64,000 nucleotides of DNA, taken from the NCBI GenBank assembly GCA_033852165.1, contig JAWSUZ010000079.1, positions 1 through 64,000 of the forward strand, read 5' to 3'. The stretch is from Agarilytica sp033852165 (GTDB taxonomy: Bacteria > Pseudomonadota > Gammaproteobacteria > Pseudomonadales > Cellvibrionaceae). Shown piece by piece: positions 49,433 to 56,812 of the stretch (positions are counted from its first letter, which is position 1; every line of letters begins with the position of its first letter). Under the pieces are notes generated by a model. The model saw nothing but the letters and a program-made list of their open reading frames with translations, searched no databases and had not been told where the DNA came from. The translations under genes were made by a program, and so were the position numbers.

Positions 49433-50320
49433 TCAGCCTGGAATCTCTGGTAATGACAGAATCTTTTTAAGATCCATATCTCGCGCGATTGAATCGAGCC
49501 GTTCAATCGTTTCCTTCGCGCTGGGATAGTCTTTGTGCAACACCAAGTACAAATTTATTTTTTGTAATGTTTCAAACTGAATTTCATCAATTGGATATTT
49601 ATGCAAAATGGCGATCGCAGGGTGTTTGTAGTCCAGTAGATATTTCGCTCTTCCCTCTTTAAGCATCTCGAAAGCAGATTTATGAGATGGAGTAGGGTTG
49701 GTTTTTATATGACTATCCTGATCGTCGAGAAATGTTTTCAGCGGTCCATAAGTGTAGCCTTCGATGGTGATAATATCTTTACCCATTAACGTGCTCTTAT
49801 CAATAATGGGTTCAATACCTTTCCTGTGGTATACGCGAAGTTCAATTGTAACAATGGGGGTTTTTCCTACTATGCAGCAGCCTTCTAACGCCGATGTATC
49901 AACCATTATTGAAAAGTTTGCAGACCCACTTCTTAGCCTATGAAAGGCTCGAGCTGCTGGATATTCAGTCAGCCCCCACTCCAAATTTGCTCGCTTAAAA
50001 AGCTCTCTAACAATACCCTTAATAGGGTTATCGAATACGTCGTGCTCATCCAGCTTAGTCACGACAATGGTTTGGTCTGCAATCGCGAGATGTATTTTGG
50101 TTGGGTTGGATTGACTGGGATGAGAGAAAAGGAGAAATGATAAGCATAGAGCACAATACGTAATCGTATGGGTGTATATGAATCTAAAAAAGTACTTGCT
50201 CGAAGAAGTAGGCGATCTAAAAAACTCCAGAAAACGAACAAGGGTTTTCGTCCGCGAACGCATCTGAGAGCGTTTTTCCCATATTGTAAGCATCACATCC
50301 ATAACATCCATAACATCCAT
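49433..50320 (-). CDS. Periplasmic solute-binding protein (SBP_bac_3-like)
   Basis: This 295-residue protein looks like the amino-acid-type (family 3) solute-binding proteins often found as solitary genes in gammaproteobacteria: IHLAIADQT early, ANLEWGLTEYPAARAFHRLRSG, then GKDIITIEGYTYGPLKTFLDD and YLVLHKDYPSAKETIERLDSI near the end. A hydrophobic segment (YCALCLSFLLFSHPSQS, about 54-71) is the likely signal peptide, but it is preceded by an unusually long basic leader. The first codons are a 9-bp tandem repeat (MDVMDVMDV), so the true start could be Met10 or Met20 (MRSRTKTLV) and the leader shorter. No permease or ATPase genes are adjacent, so it may act as a sensor input or orphan receptor. 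Confidence 0.7.
   Translation of the reverse strand: MDVMDVMDVMLTIWEKRSQMRSRTKTLVRFLEFFRSPTSSSKYFFRFIYTHTITYCALCLSFLLFSHPSQSNPTKIHLAIADQTIVVTKLDEHDVFDNPIKGIVRELFKRANLEWGLTEYPAARAFHRLRSGSANFSIMVDTSALEGCCIVGKTPIVTIELRVYHRKGIEPIIDKSTLMGKDIITIEGYTYGPLKTFLDDQDSHIKTNPTPSHKSAFEMLKEGRAKYLLDYKHPAIAILHKYPIDEIQFETLQKINLYLVLHKDYPSAKETIERLDSIARDMDLKKILSLPEIPG
50291..50320 (-). repeat. 9-bp tandem repeat at the start of the solute-binding gene
   Basis: Three copies of ATGGATGT(T/G) in a row followed by another ATG give four in-frame ATG codons at the 5' end. Loss or gain of a copy keeps the frame and only moves the start; no Shine-Dalgarno sequence clearly favours one. Confidence 0.8.
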
Positions 50321-51318
50321 CAGTAGAACGGCATAATTAAAGTGAGAGGGTCGGTGAATATAACGCGCGACATCTAAAACATCAATTATTTGCTGGAGTT
50401 TTGTGGTGACAGTAGTTGGCTTGAGCTAGATCTGCCTATAAGCAGTTGATTTATATAAGCTTAGCCATGGTGCGGCAGACTGCCCAGTTTTCACTACTGG
50501 CCAAGTGGGCACCTCAATTACAGGAACCTTTATGCTTGCTTACAAGCTTTTTGAAGCTGCTGCCCAAGCATCACGAATGGTAAGATTAACCAGACATAAA
50601 ACCTAAACATGCCTGTCACGATAGTTTGCCCCGACACTATTGCGGGGCTAGGGTTTATTTTTCCCCCCGCCTTATCTTCCCAGCACAGCCAGAATACCCG
50701 TTGAGATAAAGGCATACCCAAACACTCTTAGCCTCGTTAAACACCAGAACAACCTAGGCTTAATATTTTCTTCTTGCCCTCTTTTCTTTTTACTATTTCA
50801 GAGCTTCAGCTAACATTTAAAGATCCCAAATCCGACAAATCAAGAATGCCAGATCCTTCGTTTTTAAAACTTTTGACTTAACTGATTTTCACGCTGGTAC
50901 ACGCTAAATATCCAATGAAACTGTAAGCGTCCCAGAGCCGACCTAAACATATCCATTCAGGAAAAAATAACTGAACATTTGTTGAACTTTTAATTGTGAA
51001 AATCACCCGGCACTTTCCATAAAGATGAAACATCTGCAACAAATGGCGACTTCATCACAAAAAATGAATGCCAATGTTTTTGTTAATGCCATTTTTTCTT
51101 TAAACCTGCTTTCGCAAACGCCAACGTTTCGCTTTTTGGCAATAAAACCACCAAACATTCTCCCTTTCTTCCTGTGTTTGTTCGTTAAATGCACTGATAG
51201 ACTCACGCCTCACATACATAAACGCAAATACAGCAGCACTCAATAACAATAAAAAACACAGCGTTCACCATTTTATTTTTCTGATTTTACGAGCTTCAAT
51301 AATGCGAGGAATATGCGT
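50321..51318. other. 1-kb gap between divergent genes, no recognisable gene
   Basis: The gap separates the leftward solute-binding gene from the rightward PqaA-like gene, so it should hold both promoters. A hairpin GCCCCG/CGGGGC (about 50627-50647) followed by a T-rich run could terminate rightward transcription, but nothing upstream needs it. Short open frames here (50530-50721, 51003-51246) lack family features. Confidence 0.45.
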
Positions 51319-53037
51319 ATGCATATGTCATCCCCTATAAAGAAAATAACAGCTTCATTTTTATTACTCTTTATCTGTAACCTTTCTATTGCCCAAGAAA
51401 CCGCCCTTGATCGTTATGTGGAAAAGTACGACAGCAACTACAGCTGGTATGAATATTACAGCGACAGCAGAATACTCACAGACAACTACGGGTTGTCTAT
51501 GACATCTCAACAATGGCGAACCGCCGCTGAAGTCGACAAACCAATATGGCAACACGAAATGGAAGTGAGTGTCCCGCAGGAAGCGGTATGGCTTAACAAA
51601 AAAACCGCTGTATTACTCATTAGCAGCGGAAGTAACGGTTCCGGCTTTCCTGACAGAGGCGTAGACGACTTAGTCAGCACTTTAGCTGCACTGAATGGTT
51701 TTGTGATGGCCACGGTAAACCAAGTGCCCAATCAAAGAATCAAATTTAGCGATGAAAGCGATCCTCGCTATATTGATAAGGGCCGAAAAGAAGATGAAAT
51801 CCTGTCGTATAGTTTCGACAAGTTTATAGAAACGGGGGATGAAGAATGGCCTGTGCATCTCCCAATGACGAAAGCCACTGTCCGCGCGATGGACGCCGTT
51901 CAAGAGTTTGTGATGGAAAAACACGGTTTAGCGATCGAAAATTTCGTGATACTAGGCGCTTCAAAACGCGGATGGACAACATGGTTAACAGCGGCAGTTG
52001 ACCCTAGAGTCAAAGCGATTGCCCCTATATCCATAGATATGCTCGATTTAAATCAGCAAATGAACCATCACTGGGAAGCGTACGGGTATTACGCCGATGC
52101 AATCCACGATTTTGCCGACTTTGATATTTTTTGTCGTCTGCAATCGGAACGAGGCCAAGAGCTTCTCGATATTGTTGACCCCATTTCCTATATCGAACGC
52201 TACACGATGCCAAAATTTGTGGTCAACTCAGCAGGAGACCAGTTCTTTTTGCCAGACTCCTCTCTTTATTACTATGACCAATTGCCCGAGCCCAAGCACC
52301 TGCGTTACACCGTCAACACAGATCACGCACAAACCAGCGATACAGATACTATATTGCAGATTGTGGCCTGGATTAAGCACCAGGTGTCGAATACCACACC
52401 GCCACAATATAGCTACAGCTTAGAATCCGACGGCTCCATTAAAGTCGATAACCACAGCCTTGGCTTGACCTCGGTAAAACTGTGGACCGCGACCAATCCC
52501 AACGAACGCAATTTCCGTCTTGATAGCATCGGCGAGGGCTATGCGGCACAAACACTTTTACCGTCTTGGGATGGCACATACAGGGCAAACGTACCCACAC
52601 CGGAACAAGGATGGACGGCCTACATGGTAGAGCTTAGTTATGGCGACGAGGTATACACCACCCCTCTCAGAATCACACCTGCAACACTGCCATTCGCCGG
52701 TACTCATTGTTCACCTCCGGCCAACGATATGGATTCAGACGGCATTGTAGACACTCTCGACAACTGCCCAACAATTGCAAATGCCGATCAACTGGATACC
52801 GATGGAGATGGAATGGGCGATGCGTGTGACGCTACTCCCACAGGTCACATATGCATAGACAGAAAAACGAACACCTTTAACCACCTTCTCGAAGGACACG
52901 CCCATCGCTGTGGAAACTTCAACATCTACGCATGTGCAGATGGCTCTAACGACAACATAGGCCCCCTCAGTTTTTTTGTAAAAACCACAATTGCGGAAAC
53001 CGCGCCCGGTTACTACGAAGAAAGAAACTGCCCGTAA
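51319..53037 (+). CDS. PhoPQ-activated pathogenicity-related (PqaA-like) hydrolase with TSP3 tail
   Basis: The protein matches the PhoPQ_related family: LDRYVEKYDSNYSW near the N-terminus, LAALNGFVMATVNQVPNQ, the elbow GASKRGWTTWL (Ser about 215), AIAPISIDMLDL and a later NSAGDQFFLPDSS. These give an alpha/beta-hydrolase fold with a Ser-Asp-His arrangement. A signal peptide (ITASFLLLFICNLSIAQ) directs it to the periplasm or outside. After about 470 residues comes a thrombospondin type-3 repeat (DSDGIVDTLDNCP...DTDGDGMGDACD), which binds calcium, and a Cys-containing tail. Three ATGs lie at 51313, 51319 and 51325; GAGGA at 51306-51310 is 2 bp from the first but 8 bp from the second, so I prefer 51319. 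Substrates of the family are not established. It stands alone, with a large inverted repeat after it. Confidence 0.85.
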   Translation: MHMSSPIKKITASFLLLFICNLSIAQETALDRYVEKYDSNYSWYEYYSDSRILTDNYGLSMTSQQWRTAAEVDKPIWQHEMEVSVPQEAVWLNKKTAVLLISSGSNGSGFPDRGVDDLVSTLAALNGFVMATVNQVPNQRIKFSDESDPRYIDKGRKEDEILSYSFDKFIETGDEEWPVHLPMTKATVRAMDAVQEFVMEKHGLAIENFVILGASKRGWTTWLTAAVDPRVKAIAPISIDMLDLNQQMNHHWEAYGYYADAIHDFADFDIFCRLQSERGQELLDIVDPISYIERYTMPKFVVNSAGDQFFLPDSSLYYYDQLPEPKHLRYTVNTDHAQTSDTDTILQIVAWIKHQVSNTTPPQYSYSLESDGSIKVDNHSLGLTSVKLWTATNPNERNFRLDSIGEGYAAQTLLPSWDGTYRANVPTPEQGWTAYMVELSYGDEVYTTPLRITPATLPFAGTHCSPPANDMDSDGIVDTLDNCPTIANADQLDTDGDGMGDACDATPTGHICIDRKTNTFNHLLEGHAHRCGNFNIYACADGSNDNIGPLSFFVKTTIAETAPGYYEERNCP

Positions 53038-53062
53038 ACCTAAAAAGCGGATAGCACGGTTA

Positions 53063-53099
53063 CTCCGTTTCTAAAACAAACGTTGTTTTAGAAACGGAG
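53063..53099. repeat. Perfect 17-bp inverted repeat with 3-base loop
   Basis: CTCCGTTTCTAAAACAA and its exact complement flank the triplet ACG, 26 bp after the PqaA-like stop. The RNA hairpin would be very stable, but there is no T-run on the right, so it is not a classic rho-independent terminator. It may protect the 3' end, act with Rho, or be a mobile palindrome. Confidence 0.8.
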
Positions 53100-53227
53100 C
53101 CACACACTGTTGATCGCAATCCACGTGCACGCTTTCTTAGCATTTATTTTCATCGAAGCGTTATGACAAAAAAATAACGCTACATACTACCCACCAAAAA
53201 AAGCCAAAAATAATAAAGGTAAAAAAA

Positions 53228-54271
53228 ATGAGGCATTTACAGATCACCAAACTGATTTCAAAATTAACATTTTCCACATTATTACTCACCGCAGTCGCTA
53301 CGCAAACAAATGCTGAATCTCCGCCGGAGACAGTGCGCCATATTTTCGATGAACCCACATTAAATGGACACCCCGGTTATGCAGTGGCTGCCGACATAAC
53401 TGGTGTATTAGACAAAGCCATATTGGTGGTTTCCGGGTTTGACACCGATAACAATAACCGCCCAGAGGATGAACTCGACGATTTAGGGGGTAACTTACAA
53501 GAAAAATTCAATGCATTATCTGCCAACGGCTGGGACATTATGTATTTTGAATATGTCGATGGCGGTATCGACATAAAGGATAATGCCGATAACCTCGCCC
53601 ATTTTATTCAGTCCCTAGATACACTAGCCGAACCAAACTACCATCTCGCCCTGATAGGCGGCTCTATGGGCGGTATTGTTGTCAGAACCATGTTTGTACA
53701 AGAATACAGTAACATGGGAGTCGATACTTATGTCTCCGTCGACGCACCACATTTAGGTATTACATTCAGTAATTGGGTGGATACTTCTATCGCAGGAACA
53801 CTCGCCTTTTATATGCTGCAACACCCCGCAGGGCTGCAAATGTATAAAGGCCACCCCGCTTACTACTCGCACTATGGCTGGCTGGAAAACATCGAAAGCA
53901 ACGCCGGATTTATGGAAAACATTATTGACCCTATGGCCACATGTGCCATTGCGTTAAGCAATGGAGAGTCCAGCTGGAAAGTTAAAAATAGCGATTTAAT
54001 GGTGCACAACAAATGGTATCCCATTTCCTCAACCGTAGAGGCCGAAGGCCTAAGATCCACCTATATGCCATACCACTCCGTCGTTAAGATGGACAACCTT
54101 TCGACTAGCGTACGACTGTCCTTTAGTAACTGGCAATACAGCTGGAAATACCAATACCGAAATACACACTCGTCTTATTTCGACATCAAAATTCCGAACC
54201 CAAGAGATAAGCATTCCGGTCCTGATTACGCCGTACTTCAAGCGATTGATTTTGTCACCGATTCTTACTAG
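53228..54271 (+). CDS. Secreted lipase-like alpha/beta-hydrolase
   Basis: A 347-residue exported protein (signal peptide about 1-31, ending TQTNA). AILVVSGFD starts the hydrolase core; a nucleophile elbow GGSMGG (Ser146) follows LALI; DAPHLGITFSNWV is the stretch after the elbow seen in lipases and PGAP1/DUF676-like esterases. A catalytic His cannot be fixed by eye; YHSVVKMD near the C-terminus is a candidate. The start ATG has AAGG 8 bp upstream. It follows the PqaA-like hydrolase by 190 bp with a hairpin between, and it ends at a strong terminator, so it is probably its own unit. Likely an esterase or lipase; the substrate is unknown. Confidence 0.7.
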   Translation: MRHLQITKLISKLTFSTLLLTAVATQTNAESPPETVRHIFDEPTLNGHPGYAVAADITGVLDKAILVVSGFDTDNNNRPEDELDDLGGNLQEKFNALSANGWDIMYFEYVDGGIDIKDNADNLAHFIQSLDTLAEPNYHLALIGGSMGGIVVRTMFVQEYSNMGVDTYVSVDAPHLGITFSNWVDTSIAGTLAFYMLQHPAGLQMYKGHPAYYSHYGWLENIESNAGFMENIIDPMATCAIALSNGESSWKVKNSDLMVHNKWYPISSTVEAEGLRSTYMPYHSVVKMDNLSTSVRLSFSNWQYSWKYQYRNTHSSYFDIKIPNPRDKHSGPDYAVLQAIDFVTDSY

Positions 54272-54278
54272 CAGAATA

Positions 54279-54319
54279 AAAAAGGGGGAGCCTAGAAACA
54301 GGCTCCCCCTTTTATTTTT
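54279..54319. terminator. Bidirectional rho-independent terminator
   Basis: GGGGGAGCCT and AGGCTCCCCC (54284-54309) form a perfect 10-bp stem with a six-base loop. As lie before it and a T-rich run follows, so it terminates the lipase gene rightward and would also stop leftward transcription from the cold-shock gene. Confidence 0.92.
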
Positions 54320-54401
54320 CTCAAGCTCCCTGTCACAGCAGGTATTCACATACTCGGTGTAAACCTTTTTTATAAGAGCCTGTCTTACTAATTTTTCGTA
54401 C

Positions 54402-54776
54402 TTACAGTACGAACTTCTCAACCGCTAGAGCAATAACACCCGCAAGAGCTAAAAAGCTCAACACTTTGCAGATACCTACAGAGCTTTCTAGAGACGCTAC
54501 GCGATCTTCTAAAGAAGCAGGTTTAGCTACAGGTTTTGCTGCAGGTTTGTTGTTGCTAGAAGATTTGCTGCTGTCACCGTCTAAAGGAATAACAGATTCA
54601 GCCTGAGGGCCCTTGTCTGAGTCTTTGCCGACGAACTTAACAGCTAAACCCTGGCGGATAGGGCCTTCGCCTTGCCATTCACTTTTGTGGAAAAAGAAGT
54701 CTTCGCCGTCTTTGTCGTCAGCAATAAAGCCGAAACCTTTGCGGAAGTCGTAACGTTTAATAATACCTTTGGCCAT
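54402..54776 (-). CDS. Cold-shock domain protein with C-terminal membrane segment
   Basis: Residues 1-65 are a cold-shock domain: GIIKRYDFRKGFGFIADD with the RNP-1 core (KGFGFI) and DFFFH as RNP-2, both binding single-stranded nucleic acid. A Ser/Asn/Lys/Pro/Ala-rich linker (about 66-85) leads to a short helix (LEDRVASLESSV) and a hydrophobic segment (VLSFLALAGVIALAVEKFVL) that could cross the membrane, ending at the C-terminus. Ordinary Csp proteins have about 70 residues and no anchor. I infer that the domain faces the cytoplasm and is tethered, perhaps holding RNA at the membrane. The gene converges on the lipase gene with a shared terminator between. Confidence 0.85.
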   Translation of the reverse strand: MAKGIIKRYDFRKGFGFIADDKDGEDFFFHKSEWQGEGPIRQGLAVKFVGKDSDKGPQAESVIPLDGDSSKSSSNNKPAAKPVAKPASLEDRVASLESSVGICKVLSFLALAGVIALAVEKFVL

Positions 54777-54971
54777 GTTTGTACTCTACTCAATGTGTAA
54801 TCAGCCAATGCTGATGATCGTTAATTTTGGTTCCATATTTAAACCGTTGCCAATGATGGCGCTAATGCATATTTTCTTAATTTAAAAATCCATTCCTCAT
54901 GACTGAAGACGATTAACGTCCACAGCTGCGGAAGCAACGTCCCCGCTTTCCGCCTTCCTGTGCTGACTAAA

Positions 54972-55283
54972 TCAGTCTCTAAACCCGCATCTAATAAAGC
55001 TTGAGCGGGCACTCTCAAACTCACTTGCTTTACAGGATATAAAATCAATAGCTAACTTATACCCTTCATCGAGAAATTTCTCTACGCTTGCAAGTTCATA
55101 CTCATTCATGACGATATTCATCGCTTCTTGAATATGAGATGGCTCAGATTCCCCTATTTTCACCTCAGAAGGTTCGTAGTTTAGAATCATCCAATGTTGG
55201 AGATTAACAGCCGATCTACTTCCTTCAACACAACTCTGTAGCAAGGAAATCAATTGATCTTTTGAAATCATCTTCATCTGCAT
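54972..55283 (-). CDS. Hypothetical protein, 103 residues
   Basis: I do not recognise the family. The protein is acidic and mainly helical (QLISLLQSCVEGSRSAV, HIQEAMNIVMNEYELASVEKFLDEGYKLAIDFI). It has no signal peptide or membrane segment. The start is ambiguous among Met1, Met3 and Met5. It lies 195 bp upstream of the cold-shock gene on the same strand. The stretch between them (54839-54971) holds an overlapping second frame with LRVPAQALLDAGLETDLV that looks like degraded coding DNA, so the present C-terminus may result from a frameshift. Confidence 0.4.
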   Translation of the reverse strand: MQMKMISKDQLISLLQSCVEGSRSAVNLQHWMILNYEPSEVKIGESEPSHIQEAMNIVMNEYELASVEKFLDEGYKLAIDFISCKASEFESARSSFIRCGFRD

Positions 55284-55555
55284 TAAGATTTAACTGTTTA
55301 TTCTATAGCCCCAGCAGCACTTCCCGCCGCCAGGTCATCATTTCAACGTGCCCAGCACTATACAGCAGATACGACATCACCTAAACCCCACGCCACATCT
55401 ACGCTTCAAGGCTAGTCTATATTCACACGGCCATGACCACATAAGAACTCAGAAGCGGATATATGTGGCCCTACAGACATATCCGCCATTATTTTCATAT
55501 CAAATTTTGCGGGATATGACGCCCCTTTTTAGCGTGACAGTCATGATTACTCATG
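55284..55555. other. Gap with a REP-like palindrome before the RAYT remnant
   Basis: The stretch has no intact gene. GCGGATAT (55455-55462) and ATATCCGC (55479-55486) form a hairpin, with further partial pairing inside. It lies beside a decayed REP-associated transposase, so it could be a relic of such a palindrome or of the 5' half of the gene. Translated fragments of the transposase N-terminus are too eroded to name. Confidence 0.4.
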
Positions 55556-56118
55556 AGGGCATTGAATAAACCCATCGCCAGACAGGCAAACGCCGAAGAA
55601 AAATGCTCCTGAAAACTCTGAGGGGGAAGTTTTAGCCCCAAGCGCTATTAGACGAAAACGCCCCTATCGCATGTATGGTCTATACTGACCTAAACCCCGT
55701 TCGAGCCAAAATGGCGCCCACTCCTGAAGAGTCACAATCCACACCTCCGCAAAGCTGCGTTGTGACACAACTCAAGAAAGCACCTCTCCAGACCAAACCG
55801 AAAGCCTAATACCCTTCGCCGGCAATCCCAGAGAACCAATGCCCCAGGGACTCCCCTTTCACCTGAAAGACTAAGTGAGTTTGGTCGATTGGAGCGGAAA
55901 GGTCATTCCTGAAGGGAAAAGAGGAAGCATCAATCAAACACTTCCCCCTATTATTAGACCGCTTAGATATAGAGCCAGAAACATGGCTGGTTTGGGTACG
56001 AAATTTGAAAGCCGACTTAGGAGCCTTGTCAGCGCGAAAGAGGTACAGAAGTCTGCAGCCCAGAAACCGGGATTTAAACGGACACCTGGCCTCTCCAACT
56101 GCTTAACCCTACTGCATT
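55556..56118 (+). pseudogene. REP-associated tyrosine transposase (RAYT, Y1_Tnp) remnant
   Basis: Pieces of a RAYT can be read across frames: LNKPIARQANAEEKC (about 55560-55610), QALLDENAPIACMVYTDLNPVRAKMAPTPEES (about 55638-55733), then in another frame LIPFAGNPREPMPQGLPFHLKD, a stop at 55872, and SLVDWSGKVIPEGKRGSINQTLPPI onward to 56118. These are the conserved middle and C-terminal blocks of the family (YxDLNPxRAxMA, LPFAGNPREPMPxGLPF). At least one frameshift and several stops are present, and the catalytic N-terminal HUH/Tyr part is not recognisable. It is inactive. RAYTs are linked to spreading REP palindromes; one palindrome lies just upstream. Confidence 0.82.
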
Positions 56119-56289
56119 AGCGACAAACGCACCTCACCTCCGAAAAACAGCCTTCCAGATTGACCCCCACGGCATTGCCACGCCTGCTATTTCATATTTG
56201 TTGAATATTTTGATATTTCAATACGCATTCGTCACTAATCGTATACCGCCCTCGAAAAACCAGAAAAACGCCTGGGTTTAGGAGTGATT

Positions 56290-56540
56290 GATTGTGACTT
56301 TATTATAAGTGCCTGCCTTATTAATTTGTGTACATCCAACATGTCGATTAAGTTTTGGATCGCGGTAATCTCGTTTGATTTTCACTCAACTTTTTCCTGC
56401 GCAAAAACTAATCGCGTTTCTGACGAAAAAGCACTTACCATGTGTATCGTTGAGTTTTCATTCGCCCTGTCAAAACTCCATCTTAATGCCTTACCGTCTA
56501 TCGCGATTAGTAGCTTCGTTAGAATTCGAAGCTTCATAAA
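56290..56540 (-). pseudogene. ISAs1-family transposase fragment
   Basis: Read on the minus strand, the DNA encodes LLIAIDGKALRWSFDRANENSTIHMVSAF, then FAQEKVE, an in-frame TGA, and KSNEITAIQNLIDMLDV. These are recognisable blocks of ISAs1-type DDE transposases (IDGKTLR...HMVSAF...VDEKSNEITAI). Only about 80 codons in the middle of the usual ~370 survive, with one stop. The plus-strand frame at the same place is only its shadow. Confidence 0.8.
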
Positions 56541-56716
56541 AACAAATTCAATCTATCGCTTGAAAACTGACAAGGCAGACCTGAATCAGTAATCACCCGC
56601 CGAGTATTCAATATTTATTAACATACACAACAAAAGACGCTTAATCGTACTTATTGTCGCCAAATTAGGCACACCCAAACAATTTACGAAAAACGGGCTT
56701 ACAACTATCAACCTGT

Positions 56717-56745
56717 TTGGTTTAAACTCCGCGAAATACTTTATA
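56717..56745 (+). promoter_or_regulatory. Candidate promoter of the receptor operon
   Basis: TTGGTT and TTTATA are separated by 17 bp and lie about 70 bp before the receptor start. The match to the sigma-70 consensus is moderate. I see no clear Fur box or other operator near it. Confidence 0.35.
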
Positions 56746-56812
56746 CCAAAAAAACGGACCAATAAATTCTGCTTTTCCCATTGCGACCGGTAACAAACAG
56801 AGAGAATACATT

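Noticed and set aside
50627..50660. GC hairpin followed by a T-rich run, as a terminator
   Set aside because: No plus-strand gene ends upstream, and the run is interrupted, so I mention it only in the gap description.
54839..55048. 69-codon minus-strand frame overlapping the 103-residue hypothetical gene
   Set aside because: It has some coding character but overlaps the better frame and lacks a ribosome site; kept as a hint of a frameshift only.
56284..56592. Plus-strand frame of 102 codons
   Set aside because: The opposite strand encodes recognisable ISAs1 transposase blocks, so this is its shadow.
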